In this document: positions 18,755 to 28,657 of the stretch, piece by piece
Numbering within the stretch: position 1 is the stretch's first letter
How the letters are laid out: the number at the start of each line of letters is the position of its first letter
DNA from: Corynebacterium lactis
GTDB taxonomy: Bacteria; Actinomycetota; Actinomycetes; Mycobacteriales; Mycobacteriaceae
NCBI RefSeq assembly: GCF_900519355.1
Contig: NZ_ULHE01000005.1
Span: 1-64,000 of the forward strand
Direction of reading: 5' to 3'
Length of the DNA: 64,000 nt
The notes under the pieces: model-generated
Databases searched by the model: none
Told to the model about the DNA's origin: nothing
What the model saw: the letters and a program-made list of their open reading frames with translations, nothing else
Translations under genes and position numbers: made by a program

Positions 18755-19507
18755 ATGTCTAACAATGTCACTTTGAAGGCGCAGCTGATTGCGGCCACAA
18801 GCTTCTTCCCGCCGGAGACCATCGACTTCGAAACGGATGCGTCGGGCGGGGAATCGCTCATCGAGTTTTCCGGGCGCGCGTGTTACGAGACCTGGGATAA
18901 GCCGAACCCGCGCACCGCGACCAACGAGGGGTATCTGCGCCACGTACTGGAGGTCGGCCACACTTCGCTTTTCGAGCATGCCAGCGCCAGCATCTATATC
19001 ACCGGCCTGTCGCGGTCGTGCTCCCACGAGCTGACCCGGCACCGGCACTTCTCCTTCTCCCAGCTCTCGCAGCGGTTTGTCCCGGAGAGCTCCAACAACG
19101 TTGTCGTGCCACCGGCAATCGCCGCGGACCCCGAGCTGCTCCAGCTTTTCGAAAACACCGTGGACCACGCCCGATTCGCCTACGGGGAGCTTCTCGACGC
19201 GCTGGAGGAGAAGTGGGCCGACGAGCCGAACGCGCTCCTGCGGCGCAAGCAGGCTCGCCAGGCGGCCCGTGCAGTGCTGCCGAACGCGACGGAGACCCGT
19301 ATCGTAGTGACAGGTAATTACCGCTCGTGGCGCCACTTCATCTCGATGCGCGCGACGGAGCACGCGGACGCGGAGATTCGGGCGCTGGCGGTCGCGTGCT
19401 TGAAGGAGCTGCGACGAGTCGCGCCGGTCGCGTTCGGGGACTTCGAGATCACGGAACTGCGGGACGGCTCCGTCGTTGCGTCGAGTCCTTACGCATTTGA
19501 GGGATGA
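18755..19507 (+). CDS. thyX: flavin-dependent thymidylate synthase
   Basis: ThyX (250 aa) makes dTMP from dUMP using FAD, NADPH and methylene-tetrahydrofolate. The signature RHR-x7-S is intact (R95, R97, S105 in [11 protein letters not shown]). The flavin- and nucleotide-binding segments [14 protein letters not shown] and [12 protein letters not shown] are present. It sits between dapB and dapA, as in other corynebacteria. No ThyA is seen in this window. Confidence 0.97.
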   Translation: MSNNVTLKAQLIAATSFFPPETIDFETDASGGESLIEFSGRACYETWDKPNPRTATNEGYLRHVLEVGHTSLFEHASASIYITGLSRSCSHELTRHRHFSFSQLSQRFVPESSNNVVVPPAIAADPELLQLFENTVDHARFAYGELLDALEEKWADEPNALLRRKQARQAARAVLPNATETRIVVTGNYRSWRHFISMRATEHADAEIRALAVACLKELRRVAPVAFGDFEITELRDGSVVASSPYAFEG

Positions 19508-19579
19508 CGCCACGTAGAGTGGTGTGCACAAAGATCACTTTGGAAACGATCTAGGAAATCTAGGAATAGGTAGCCAACA

Positions 19580-20485
19580 ATGAGCATTGGATATGCTTCT
19601 ACACGAGGTGCCGACATCTTCGGTACCGTGGCCGTCGCTATGGTCACTCCGTTCGACGCGGATGGGCACTTGGACGTCGACGCCGGGGTTCGCCTCGCCG
19701 GCCACCTTGTTGACGGCGGCTGTGACGCCCTGATCCTCGCTGGCACGACGGGCGAGTCCCCGACGACGACCACCGAGGAGAAGCTGGCGCTGCTGCGCGC
19801 AGTGCGCGCGGAGCTGGGCGACCGCGTCAAGCTGATGGGGGGTGCCGGCACCAACAACACCGCCTCCTCCGTGGAGCTGGCTAAGGCTTCTGTGGAGGCT
19901 GGAGCGGACTCGCTGCTCGTGGTCACCCCGTATTACTCCAAGCCGAACCAGGAGGGCCTCTACCGGCACTTCACCGCGGTCGCGGACGCTACGGATGCCC
20001 CCGTCTGCCTGTACGACATTCCGCCCAGGTCGGTAATTCCGATCGAAACTGATACCATTTACCGTCTGTCGGAGCACCCGAACATTAAGGCTGTCAAGGA
20101 TGCCAAGGGAAATCTGGGTGCTGCCGCCGGAATTATCGCTAATACTGATTTGGCGTGGTACTCCGGTGACGATGTTCTGAACCTTCCGTGGCTGTCGATT
20201 GGCGCCACAGGTTTCATCTCCGTCATCGGGCATGCCGCCCCGCAGCTGCTCGCCGAGGTGCGCTCTTGTTTTGACAAGGGCGACCTGGCTGGTGCGCAGG
20301 CGGCCCACGCGAAGATGACCCCGCTTTTCTCGGCGCAGGCTGCGCTGGGTGGGGTAAGTTTTGCAAAGTCCGCCCTGCGTCTGCAGGGCCTTGAGATTGG
20401 AGACCCGCGCTTGCCGCAAATTGCACCGAACGATCAGCAGATTGAAATGCTTGCATCCGCTATGCGAGAGGCAGGTGTTCTCTAG
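19580..20485 (+). CDS. dapA: 4-hydroxy-tetrahydrodipicolinate synthase
   Basis: DapA (301 aa) condenses pyruvate with aspartate semialdehyde, the first committed step to lysine and diaminopimelate. The Schiff-base lysine is K173 in [10 protein letters not shown]145 and T56-T57 (GTTGES) complete the usual active site. The TAG stop overlaps the GTG start of rnj by one base, so the two are translationally coupled. The start [10 protein letters not shown] has an upstream AGGAATAGG-type site. Confidence 0.97.
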   Translation: MSIGYASTRGADIFGTVAVAMVTPFDADGHLDVDAGVRLAGHLVDGGCDALILAGTTGESPTTTTEEKLALLRAVRAELGDRVKLMGGAGTNNTASSVELAKASVEAGADSLLVVTPYYSKPNQEGLYRHFTAVADATDAPVCLYDIPPRSVIPIETDTIYRLSEHPNIKAVKDAKGNLGAAAGIIANTDLAWYSGDDVLNLPWLSIGATGFISVIGHAAPQLLAEVRSCFDKGDLAGAQAAHAKMTPLFSAQAALGGVSFAKSALRLQGLEIGDPRLPQIAPNDQQIEMLASAMREAGVL

Positions 20486-22563
20486 TGGCTGAAGGACGCT
20501 CTCGCGCCCGCAAGGTTACGCGCAAGGCCGGTCCGCCTGCCGACGGCGAAGGCGCCGCTGAGCAGCAGAATAAGGCTTCCTCCTCGCGTAACGGCGCATC
20601 GAAGGCCGCAACCCGCGCCGAGAAGTCGGAGGGCAAGTCGGAGGCGCGCAAGTCCGCATCCGGTTCCTCCCGCGGCAGCCGTGGTGGTCGCGGAGGCCGC
20701 GGCGGCAGCGGTAACGGTAACGGCGGTAGCGGAAACGGCGGCGGTAACCGTGGTGGCCGTGGTGGCCGCGGCGGCCGTGGCAACCGTCGTAACGTCGTGC
20801 AGTCGATGCAGGGCGCTGACCTGACGCAGCGGCTGCCCTCTCCGCCCAAGGCCCCGAAGGACGGCCTGCGCGTCGTCGCGCTCGGCGGTATCTCCGAGAT
20901 CGGTCGTAACATGACTGTTCTGGAGTACAAGAACCGCCTGCTCATCGTGGACTGTGGCGTGCTTTTCCCGAGCTCTGACGAGCCCGGCGTCGACCTGATC
21001 CTGCCGGACTTTTCCTACATGGAGGACAAGTGGGACCGCGTCGAGGCTCTCGTGGTCACCCACGGTCACGAGGACCACATCGGCGCTATCCCGTGGCTGC
21101 TCAAGCAGCGCGCGGACATCCCGATCATCGCGTCTCGCTTCACCCTGGCCCTGATCCAGGCCAAGACCCAGGAGCACCGCCAGCGCCCGAAGGTCGTTGA
21201 GGTCAACGACACCAGCCACATTCAGCGTGGCCCGTTCGACCTGCGCTTCTTCAACGTCAACCACTCTATTCCGGAGTGCCTCGGCATCGTCATTAAGACC
21301 GGCGCCGGCATGGTTGTCCACACGGGCGACGTCAAGATGGACCAGACCCCGCCGGACGGCAAGCCGACGGACCTGCCGGCTCTCAGCCGCTACGGCGACG
21401 AGGGCATTGACCTGTTCCTGTGCGAGTCGACCAACGCGACCATCCCGGGCTTCTCCGGTTCCGAGGCGGATCTCGCCCCGACCCTGCGACGCCTGATCAT
21501 GGATGCCAAGCAGCGTGTCATCGTCGCGGCCTTCGCCTCGAACGTCTACCGTGTCCAGGCCGTCATTGACGCCGCCGTGAAGGCGGGCCGCAAGGTCGCC
21601 TTCAACGGCCGCTCCATGATCCGCAACATGCGCATCGCCCAGGAGCTGGGCCTGCTCAGCGCCCCCGAGGGCACCATCGTCGAGATGAACGACGCCGCCC
21701 GCATGGCGCCGCACAAGGTCGTCCTGGTCACCACCGGTACGCAGGGTGAGCCGATGGCGGCACTGTCCCGCATGGCGCGTCGCGAGCACCGCCAGATCAC
21801 GGTTCGCGACGGCGACCTGATTATCCTCAGCTCCTCGCTGGTTCCGGGCAACGAGGAAGCGGTCTTCGGCGTCATCAACATGCTCTCCCAGATCGGTGCG
21901 ACGGTTATCACGGGCAAGGACGCCAAGGTACACACCTCCGGCCACGGTTTCGCCGGTGAGCTGCTGTTCCTCTACAACGCCGCGCGGCCGTCGAATGTCA
22001 TGCCGATTCACGGCGAGTGGCGCCACATCCGCGCCAACAAGGAGCTGGCCGTCTCTACCGGTGTCAAGCCTGAGAACGTCGTCCTCGCCCAGAACGGCGT
22101 TGTCGTCGATCTCGTTGACGGCCGCGCCCGCGTGGTCGGCCAAGTCCCCGTCGGTAATCTCTACGTCGATGGCGTCACCATGGGTGATGTCGACGCCGAC
22201 GTCCTCGGCGAGCGCGCGGAGATGCGCGAGGGCGGCCTGATTACGGTCACCGCCGTTATTGACAACCGCACCGGACGCCCGCTGGAGAAGCCGAAGGCCC
22301 AGGCCCGCGGATACTCCGACGACGTCAAGGAGGTGCTCGCAGCGGTCGAGCAGATCGTGGACGACACCCTGTTTGACCTTGCCGGCAGCGGCGAAGGTAA
22401 CCCGTACCGGATGGCGCAGGAGGTCCGCCGCCGCACCGAGCGGATGATCAACCAGAAGTGGCGTCGCAGCCCGATGGTCGTGCCGACCATTGTTCCGATG
22501 TCCTCCGAGTCCGCGCCGGAAGTCACCGACGACGAGGTCCAGGAGACCCGCGAGAGCCTGTAG
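20485..22563 (+). CDS. rnj: ribonuclease J
   Basis: A 692-aa beta-CASP metallo-beta-lactamase ribonuclease with 5'-3' exo- and endonuclease activity. Residues 1 to about 105 form a basic low-complexity tail of Lys/Ala/Ser followed by RGG-like repeats (residues about 62-105), characteristic of actinobacterial RNase J. The core has the metal motif THGHEDHIG, then the beta-CASP domain and the C-terminal HGEWRHI motif. The GTG start overlaps the dapA stop. The tail probably binds RNA or other proteins; that is inference from its composition. Confidence 0.95.
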   Translation: MAEGRSRARKVTRKAGPPADGEGAAEQQNKASSSRNGASKAATRAEKSEGKSEARKSASGSSRGSRGGRGGRGGSGNGNGGSGNGGGNRGGRGGRGGRGNRRNVVQSMQGADLTQRLPSPPKAPKDGLRVVALGGISEIGRNMTVLEYKNRLLIVDCGVLFPSSDEPGVDLILPDFSYMEDKWDRVEALVVTHGHEDHIGAIPWLLKQRADIPIIASRFTLALIQAKTQEHRQRPKVVEVNDTSHIQRGPFDLRFFNVNHSIPECLGIVIKTGAGMVVHTGDVKMDQTPPDGKPTDLPALSRYGDEGIDLFLCESTNATIPGFSGSEADLAPTLRRLIMDAKQRVIVAAFASNVYRVQAVIDAAVKAGRKVAFNGRSMIRNMRIAQELGLLSAPEGTIVEMNDAARMAPHKVVLVTTGTQGEPMAALSRMARREHRQITVRDGDLIILSSSLVPGNEEAVFGVINMLSQIGATVITGKDAKVHTSGHGFAGELLFLYNAARPSNVMPIHGEWRHIRANKELAVSTGVKPENVVLAQNGVVVDLVDGRARVVGQVPVGNLYVDGVTMGDVDADVLGERAEMREGGLITVTAVIDNRTGRPLEKPKAQARGYSDDVKEVLAAVEQIVDDTLFDLAGSGEGNPYRMAQEVRRRTERMINQKWRRSPMVVPTIVPMSSESAPEVTDDEVQETRESL

Positions 22564-22609
22564 CCGGTTCTTTCGGGGTGACCCCGACCGATACTGCCGA
22601 GGCTGACAG

Positions 22610-22641
22610 CCCGCATCCGACGAAAAGTCATCGGATGCGGG
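22610..22641 (+). terminator. hairpin after rnj
   Basis: A perfect 11-bp stem, CCCGCATCCGA (22610-22620) with TCGGATGCGGG (22631-22641), has a 10-nt loop and only a weak T-rich tail (GTTGTCGTTTG). It probably ends the dapB-thyX-dapA-rnj transcript. Confidence 0.7.
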
Positions 22642-22715
22642 CGTTGTCGTTTGTGGCCTAGCTGTATGTGGCCTCGCCCTATGTGGCCTAGCCGTACCTG
22701 GTCTAGGGTGGGGGC

Positions 22716-23333
22716 ATGACTTTTGCAGAAAGCGAACGCTCCGATTTGGCAGAACTCCTTCTGGCCGTCGGCCCGGAGGCACCGACGCTCTGCGAGGGGT
22801 GGAATACCCGTGATCTCGCGAACCACCTCTATATTCGGGAGAATCGGCCCGATGCTCTCGGAGGTATTTTCGTGCCTGCGCTCAAAGGCAGGCTCGACGC
22901 CGTTACTGAGCAGGTCGGCGAGATGCCGTATGAGACCGTCGTCCGCAGGTGGGGCAGTGGGGCGCCGAAATGGAGCCCGATGCGGTGGGCCGACAGCTTC
23001 GCCAATACCGCTGAGAACTTCATCCACCACGAAGATGTTCGTCGTGCTCGCGAGGGGTGGACTGTGCGCGACCTTCCGCCGTCTGCCACTCGGGAACTGT
23101 GGAAGATTGTGACGGTCCTCGGGAAGCTTCTCCTGCGCAAGTCGACGGTCTCGGTCACCGTCGTACGCCCCGACGGCCTGGCCGCGACCCTCGTCGACCG
23201 TAGCGACAGGGGTGCCGGAGTCGTGACTATCCGCGGGGAGGTCAGCGAACTGGCCCTGTGGCTCTACGGGCGCGATCAGGCCCAGGTAACGATCGAGGGC
23301 GACGACGCAGGCATTGTCCGGGGTTCTCTGTAG
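22716..23333 (+). CDS. DinB-like TIGR03085 family protein
   Basis: A 205-aa actinobacterial protein of the DinB / mycothiol-dependent maleylpyruvate isomerase N-terminal superfamily (TIGR03085 type). Typical features are the LCEGWNTRDLANHLYIREN helix pair, with a His that would ligate metal, and FIHHEDVRRA in the third helix. The C-terminal half resembles the SCP-like domain attached to these proteins. Its reaction is unknown; a thiol- or mycothiol-dependent transfer is family-based inference. A TAGGGT -10 box (22704-22709) lies 6 nt before the ATG, so the message may be leaderless. Confidence 0.82.
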   Translation: MTFAESERSDLAELLLAVGPEAPTLCEGWNTRDLANHLYIRENRPDALGGIFVPALKGRLDAVTEQVGEMPYETVVRRWGSGAPKWSPMRWADSFANTAENFIHHEDVRRAREGWTVRDLPPSATRELWKIVTVLGKLLLRKSTVSVTVVRPDGLAATLVDRSDRGAGVVTIRGEVSELALWLYGRDQAQVTIEGDDAGIVRGSL

Positions 23334-23432
23334 CCAGCTGCTGTCGCGACCCACACCGAGCGAATAGCCAAGCAAATGACACACGTGTTACAGATGTGAA
23401 AATAGTGGCGAACTGGCTGTAAGGTAGTGGGC

Positions 23433-26400
23433 ATGCCAGCGACCAGCCGTACGAGAACCGATAACCGTCGAGCAGCGTCCCGCCACCCGGGCGAGGACGC
23501 TTATCGGCGCTATCCCCAGCACGCCCCCACTGAGGAATTCGAGCGCACCCCCAGCGCCTTTTCCGCAGTGGGGAAGGGGCTTGCCTCGGCGTGGTCTGAA
23601 ACCGCCCGGGGAGTAGCCGGTGTGGCGCGGTCGTTCGGTCGTAGAAGCAAGAGTGTTGAAGCAGAGGAGAAAATGCCCCGAAGTAGCCAGGAGGATGCCG
23701 GCGCAAGCGCGAGGCCCAGGCGTCGTCGCAAAGCCGCAAGCGGCTACGACGATGTCATGGCGGCCCCCTCATCCGGTGCGCTGGCGGCGGACCAGGAAGC
23801 CCCGCGCGACGGAGAGCCCGAAGAGGGGATCCATGCGAACAAGGACGGCGCCGCCCTGCTGGTACTCGCGCTGGCTATCGTCCTAGCTGGGTCCACCTGG
23901 TTCCACCTTGCCGGCCCGGTCGGTGATGTCGTCGAGACGGGCGTTCGCATGTTTATTGGCGTCGGAGCGTTCGTGCTGCCCGTCGTTCTCGGCATCGTGT
24001 CGATCATGATGATGCTGGGCAAGGCGCCGCACTCGGACCGCCTGCCCGCGGTGGCTACCGGAACGTCGCTCATCGGCTGCGGGCTGCTGTCTATCGTTCA
24101 TATTTCTGCAGGCAGGCCCTCGGATTGGGCTGGTCGTCGCGCAGCTGGCGGCGCTATCGGTGGCTACATCGGCTCGCCGCTTGCTGCTGGCTTTACTCCG
24201 TGGGTCGCGGTCATCCTGCTCCTTGGGATTGTCTTCTACGGCGCATTGGTGCTCTCCGGTACCTCCGTCCGCCAGCTCATCGACGCCGTCAAGGAGTACA
24301 TGAACATCGGGGAGTGGTCCCGTCGTCAGGCTCCTGCCGAGGCGGACGATCCCTCAGACCCCTACTCCGGCGTAGATCGGCTGCTCGAAAGCAAGGCCGA
24401 CGCATACGACGATTCCTACGACGATGCAGATTTCGACCAGCCAACGGAGCTTGTCGAGCGCGCACCGCAGCGCCAGCTTCGCGACGTTGACAGCGCTCGG
24501 CGACCCCGTCGTCGCGCTCCGCGACCGAGCGTGGCATCCGGTAGCGACAATGACTCCGCCCGCGGGAGAGCCCGCGCGTTCGGTCGCACCTCGCGGGGCG
24601 CGGAGCTCGCTGGTGCAACCGCGCCAGCCGAGGATTACTCCGCAGGGGAGCGGTCGGACGATGCGCGGGCCTTAAGTTTTGCTGGTGGCGATGACAGCGG
24701 AAACCTCTACGACCTGCTCGAGGAGCCGGAGGTCCGCTCCGCCGCCACCGAACACATCTATCGCGGTGCCGATTCCCACTCCGAGGACGTGGACTACGAC
24801 TCCGCGCAAACCACGCGTTTCCAGGCCACCCGCGATGTTGAGCCGGAACTACGTGAGCCGGACCCGCGCGCCTACCCGGAGGCGGAGTACGTCGATGAAC
24901 CGCACACCGACGCGGTCCACGTCGACACCGACGTCACTGACTCGACCATCCCCGCGGTGGGGGCTCGCACGTCGGCCGGGCAGGACGACGCCCGCGACGC
25001 AATCTCCGAGACGACCCGCCGTACCATGGACGCCATCGCGGCCCGCTCCGGCATCGACGCCTCCAAGATCCCGGCGTCGACGCCGAAGTCCGAGCTGGAG
25101 GCCCCTGCAGATGGCGCGACCCCGGCGAGGGTGGCGTCGGCAAGCCAGTCGGAGATGGAGTACCACCTGCCGTCGACCGACCTGCTGATCCCGGGCGAGC
25201 GCCCGAAGACGCGCACGGCGACCAACGACCGCATGATCGAGGCCATCACCGAGGTCTTCGCGGAGTTCAAGGTCGACGCGCAGGTCACCGGCTTCTCGCG
25301 CGGCCCGACAGTGACGCGCTACGAGGTCGAGCTGGGCCCGGGCGTGAAGGTCTCCAAGATCACGAACCTGCAGTCCAACATCGCCTACGCGGTCGCCACC
25401 GACAACGTGCGCCTGCTGACGCCGATCCCGGGTAAGTCCGCCGTCGGCATCGAGGTGCCGAACAACGACCGCGAAATGGTCAGGCTTGCCGACGTCCTGA
25501 CCGCGCCGAAGACGGTCGCCAGCGACGACCCGATGCTGATCGGCCTGGGCAAGGATATCGAGGGCGAGTTCGTCTCCCACTCCATCCAGAAGATGCCGCA
25601 CCTGCTCGTGGCGGGTTCGACGGGCTCCGGTAAGTCGGCGTTCGTCAACTCCATGCTGGTGTCGCTGCTCACGCGAGCGAACCCGGAGGAAGTGCGCCTG
25701 ATTCTGGTCGACCCGAAGATGGTGGAGCTGACCCCCTACGAGGGCATCCCGCACCTGATTACCCCGATCATCACGCAGCCGAAGAAGGCCGCGGCTGCCC
25801 TGCAGTGGTTGGTCGAGGAGATGGAGCAGCGCTACATGGACATGAAGTCCGCGCGTGTGCGCCACATCAAGGACTTCAACCGCAAGGTCAAGTCCGGGGA
25901 GATCACGGCGCCGCTGGGCTCCGAGCGCGAGTACCGCCCGTACCCGTACATCGTCTGCGTGGTCGACGAGCTGGCCGACCTGATGATGACCGCCCCGCGC
26001 GACATCGAGGACGCCATCGTCCGCATCACGCAGAAGGCCCGAGCCGCCGGTATCCACCTGGTGCTGGCGACGCAGCGCCCGTCGGTGGACGTCGTCACCG
26101 GCCTGATCAAGACCAACGTCCCGTCCAGGCTCGCGTTCGCAACCTCCTCGCTGACCGACTCCCGAGTCATCCTGGACCAGGGTGGCGCCGAGAAGCTGAT
26201 CGGTATGGGCGACGGCCTGTTCATCCCGCAGGGCGCGGGCAAGCCCCGACGCATCCAGGGCGCCTTCGTCACCGACGAGGAGATCCAGGCGGTCGTCGAG
26301 GCCGCCAAGGCGCAGGCCGAGCCGGATTACACCGAGGGCGTGACCGAGGACAAATCCGCCGAGGCTGAGAAGAACATCGACCCGGACATCGGCGACGACC

Positions 26401-26690
26401 TCGAGGACCTGCTCCAGGCCGTCGAGCTGGTGGTCACCGCTCAGCATGGCTCGACCTCGATGCTGCAGCGCAAGATGCGCGTGGGCTTCGCCAAGGCCGG
26501 CCGCCTGATGGACCTGATGGAGACCCGCGGCGTCGTGGGCCCGTCCGAGGGCTCGAAGGCCCGCGAGGTGCTCATCAAGCCCGAAGAGCTCGAGACCATC
26601 CTGTGGATGATCAAGGGCGCAAACCCCGAGGACGCCCCGAAGGAGGACGTCCAGGTCGTCGACGCGGACCCGAACCAGTCGATGGCCTAG
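23433..26690 (+). CDS. ftsK: DNA translocase FtsK
   Basis: FtsK (1085 aa) anchors at the division septum and pumps chromosomal DNA toward dif. Order: basic/acidic N-terminal region to about residue 140; four membrane segments (about 143-280); a long acidic, disordered linker (about 295-570); the RecA-like motor with Walker [10 protein letters not shown] and Walker [11 protein letters not shown]; and the C-terminal gamma winged helix that reads KOPS sites ([29 protein letters not shown]). The ATG at 23433 is preferred to the GTG at 23427 because TAAGG lies 8 nt upstream. It ends at a terminator before terC. Confidence 0.97.
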   Translation: MPATSRTRTDNRRAASRHPGEDAYRRYPQHAPTEEFERTPSAFSAVGKGLASAWSETARGVAGVARSFGRRSKSVEAEEKMPRSSQEDAGASARPRRRRKAASGYDDVMAAPSSGALAADQEAPRDGEPEEGIHANKDGAALLVLALAIVLAGSTWFHLAGPVGDVVETGVRMFIGVGAFVLPVVLGIVSIMMMLGKAPHSDRLPAVATGTSLIGCGLLSIVHISAGRPSDWAGRRAAGGAIGGYIGSPLAAGFTPWVAVILLLGIVFYGALVLSGTSVRQLIDAVKEYMNIGEWSRRQAPAEADDPSDPYSGVDRLLESKADAYDDSYDDADFDQPTELVERAPQRQLRDVDSARRPRRRAPRPSVASGSDNDSARGRARAFGRTSRGAELAGATAPAEDYSAGERSDDARALSFAGGDDSGNLYDLLEEPEVRSAATEHIYRGADSHSEDVDYDSAQTTRFQATRDVEPELREPDPRAYPEAEYVDEPHTDAVHVDTDVTDSTIPAVGARTSAGQDDARDAISETTRRTMDAIAARSGIDASKIPASTPKSELEAPADGATPARVASASQSEMEYHLPSTDLLIPGERPKTRTATNDRMIEAITEVFAEFKVDAQVTGFSRGPTVTRYEVELGPGVKVSKITNLQSNIAYAVATDNVRLLTPIPGKSAVGIEVPNNDREMVRLADVLTAPKTVASDDPMLIGLGKDIEGEFVSHSIQKMPHLLVAGSTGSGKSAFVNSMLVSLLTRANPEEVRLILVDPKMVELTPYEGIPHLITPIITQPKKAAAALQWLVEEMEQRYMDMKSARVRHIKDFNRKVKSGEITAPLGSEREYRPYPYIVCVVDELADLMMTAPRDIEDAIVRITQKARAAGIHLVLATQRPSVDVVTGLIKTNVPSRLAFATSSLTDSRVILDQGGAEKLIGMGDGLFIPQGAGKPRRIQGAFVTDEEIQAVVEAAKAQAEPDYTEGVTEDKSAEAEKNIDPDIGDDLEDLLQAVELVVTAQHGSTSMLQRKMRVGFAKAGRLMDLMETRGVVGPSEGSKAREVLIKPEELETILWMIKGANPEDAPKEDVQVVDADPNQSMA

Positions 26691-26709
26691 GGGGCCTTAG
26701 GACGCTGCT

Positions 26710-26736
26710 GGTCGGCCTCCTTACAGGCCACCTTTT
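26710..26736 (+). terminator. intrinsic terminator after ftsK
   Basis: GGTCGGCCT (26710-26718) pairs with AGGCCACC (26725-26732) with one bulged C, followed by TTTT. It lies just upstream of the terC promoter. Confidence 0.75.
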
Positions 26737-26745
26737 CGGTCCTTC

Positions 26746-26776
26746 TTGCCTCCAGTGCGTCACTTCCGTGTAGAGT
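26746..26776 (+). promoter_or_regulatory. terC promoter
   Basis: TTGCCT (26746-26751) and TAGAGT (26771-26776) lie 19 bp apart. The predicted start, near 26783, is immediately before the riboswitch, as expected for a riboswitch leader. The assignment is by inspection only. Confidence 0.55.
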
Positions 26777-26784
26777 AGGGCGAC

Positions 26785-26970
26785 GTGGAGGGGAGTATCC
26801 CCGGGGCGAAAAGCCCCGTGACGGTCATCGTCAACACGGATATCGGGCGCACGGGCATCGGTCGTGCGGGCCGGGTCCCGGTGCCGTCACTTTCGCCCGG
26901 CTTAGCCCGTAGGGCAGCCGTTGGCGAAAGCAGGAGAGACCTCCGGTTCTAGTTCAAACGACCGGAGGTT
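26785..26970 (+). ncRNA. yybP-ykoY (manganese) riboswitch with RBS-masking hairpin
   Basis: The leader of terC matches the yybP-ykoY class. GGGGAGTA (26790-26797) is followed by a GC hairpin (CCCCGGGGC, GAAA-type loop, GCCCCG). Then comes GTGACGG, which can pair with CCGTCAC near 26884, and TCGTCAACACGG, equivalent to the conserved CGUCAAUNCG of the class. The aptamer ends near CCCGGCTTAG. The expression platform is visible: ACCTCCGGT (26939-26947) pairs perfectly with ACCGGAGGT (26961-26969), which contains the terC ribosome binding site GGAGG. Known members bind Mn2+ and switch on TerC/Mn exporters; control of translation here is inferred from the hairpin. Confidence 0.88.
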
Positions 26971-26975
26971 TAACT

Positions 26976-28001
26976 ATGCACGTGCCACTTTACGTGTGGG
27001 CAATTACCATCCTCATCGTCATCGGCTTCATCGCCTTCGACTTTTTCACCCACGTGCGCACCCCGCACGAGCCGACGCTGAAAGAAGCAGGTGGGTGGAC
27101 TGCGTTCTACGTCGTCCTGGCCCTGCTCTTCGGCCTATTCACCTGGCTCTTCTGGGATCACCACCGAGGAGTCGAGTTCCTCTCGGGCTACATCACCGAA
27201 AAGGCGCTGAGCGTCGACAACCTATTCGTCTTCGCGCTGATTATCGGAGCGTTCAAGATCCCCCGGAAGTACCAGCAGAAGGTGCTGCTATTCGGTATCG
27301 CGATGGCGCTGGTGTTCCGCGGCCTGTTCATCTGGGCGGGCGCCGCCGTAATCAGCGCCTGGTCGGATGTGTTCTACCTGTTCGCAATCTTCCTGCTCTA
27401 CACGGCGATCAAGACCGTCTGGGACGAAGCCGTCGACAAGCCGGAGACCGACCCCTCGGACATGAAGCTGATTAAGTGGCTGCGCACGGTCGTGCCGATC
27501 TCGGACCACTACAACCGCGACCGGCTTTCCATTAAGGAAAACGGCAAGCGCTTTCTCACCCCGCTCGCGATTGCCCTGGTGGCTATCGGTTTCATCGACG
27601 TGATGTTCGCGTTCGACTCGATTCCCGCAATTTACGGTCTGACCGACGAGGCCTACATCGTCTTCACCGCGAACGCCCTGGCTCTCATGGGCCTGCGTCA
27701 GATGTACTTCCTGCTCGACGGCCTGCTCGACCGCCTGGTCTACCTCGCGTACGGCCTGGGCGTCATCCTCGCGTTCATCGGCGTCAAGCTCTTCCTGCAT
27801 GCGCTCCACGAGAACAACCTGCCGTTCATCAACGGCGGGCAGAACGTCACCGTCCCCGAGATTTCGACCTGGGGCTCGCTGGCGTTCATCGTCATCGTTC
27901 TGGTCGTGACGGTGGTGGCGTCGTGGATCAAGAACAAGCGGGACGAGAACATGGGCGCGATTGCCCTTCCCCGCGAGCACTACGAGGACTCCAGCTCCTA
28001 G
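26976..28001 (+). CDS. TerC-family membrane protein, probable Mn2+ exporter (Alx-like)
   Basis: A 341-aa integral membrane protein with about nine TM segments. The family core motifs are both present: EKALSVDNLFVFALI (acidic residues in TM3) and FIDVMFAFDSIPAIYGLT. Alx/TerC/MeeF proteins export Mn2+ and help metallate exoenzymes. The upstream Mn2+ riboswitch strongly supports manganese over tellurite. The ATG at 26976 has GGAGG at 26964-26968 inside the regulatory hairpin. It stands alone between ftsK and pgsA. Confidence 0.93.
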   Translation: MHVPLYVWAITILIVIGFIAFDFFTHVRTPHEPTLKEAGGWTAFYVVLALLFGLFTWLFWDHHRGVEFLSGYITEKALSVDNLFVFALIIGAFKIPRKYQQKVLLFGIAMALVFRGLFIWAGAAVISAWSDVFYLFAIFLLYTAIKTVWDEAVDKPETDPSDMKLIKWLRTVVPISDHYNRDRLSIKENGKRFLTPLAIALVAIGFIDVMFAFDSIPAIYGLTDEAYIVFTANALALMGLRQMYFLLDGLLDRLVYLAYGLGVILAFIGVKLFLHALHENNLPFINGGQNVTVPEISTWGSLAFIVIVLVVTVVASWIKNKRDENMGAIALPREHYEDSSS

Positions 28002-28071
28002 CAACCTGCTCCGAAGCCTATCGGGCGACCGTCGGCGCGCGCCCGGCGGTCGTGCGCTAAGCTAGCCAACC

Positions 28072-28650
28072 GTGACTGCGAATTCGGCTAATACGACTGC
28101 ACCTTCCAATTGGAACCTCCCCAACGTTCTGACTGTGCTGCGTATTATCGGCGTCCCCATCTTCCTGTGGGTGCTGCTGCAGGAAGGCGGGCAGTCGGGC
28201 TATTGGCGCTGGTGGGCCTTCGTCGTCTTCGCGCTGTTGATGGCCACCGATAAGTTGGACGGCCACCTGGCCCGCAGCCGCAACCTCATTACCGACTTCG
28301 GTAAGATCGCCGATCCCATCGCGGACAAGGCACTGATGCTCGCCGCGCTGGTGGGCCTCAACATCATCGGCCTGCTGCCGTGGTGGATTACGGCGATCAT
28401 CGTCGTCCGGGAGGGCGGCATCACTATCTGGCGCATGTTTGCCCTGCGCCAGGGGCGGGTGGTGCCGGCGTCGAAGGGCGGAAAGTTGAAGACCGTCCTG
28501 CAGTCCTTCGCCGTGGCCCTGTTCCTCGCACCACTGGCGTGGCTCTTCTGGCCGGCCTGGATCGTCATGATCGCCGCCGTCATCGTCACCGTGGTCACTG
28601 GTGTCCAGTATCTGGTGGATTCCTACTCCGCCGACAAGTCCTCCCAGTAG
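28072..28650 (+). CDS. pgsA: CDP-diacylglycerol:glycerol-3-phosphate 3-phosphatidyltransferase
   Basis: A 192-aa CDP-alcohol phosphatidyltransferase that makes phosphatidylglycerol phosphate at the membrane. The signature D-xx-DG-xx-AR-x8-G-xxx-D-xxx-D is intact: D60, D63, G64, A67, R68, G77, D81, D85. Four to five TM segments surround it. The order pgsA-cinA-clgR supports the PgsA assignment over the inositol-phosphate synthase PgsA1. TAAGCT (28058-28063) ends 8 nt before the GTG start, suggesting a leaderless transcript. Confidence 0.93.
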   Translation: MTANSANTTAPSNWNLPNVLTVLRIIGVPIFLWVLLQEGGQSGYWRWWAFVVFALLMATDKLDGHLARSRNLITDFGKIADPIADKALMLAALVGLNIIGLLPWWITAIIVVREGGITIWRMFALRQGRVVPASKGGKLKTVLQSFAVALFLAPLAWLFWPAWIVMIAAVIVTVVTGVQYLVDSYSADKSSQ

Positions 28651-28657
28651 GTCCGTC

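Noticed and set aside
20482..22782. Long minus-strand open frame (766 codons) opposite rnj
   Set aside because: Antisense shadow of rnj; the repetitive Ala/Thr/Val end mirrors the RGG repeats.
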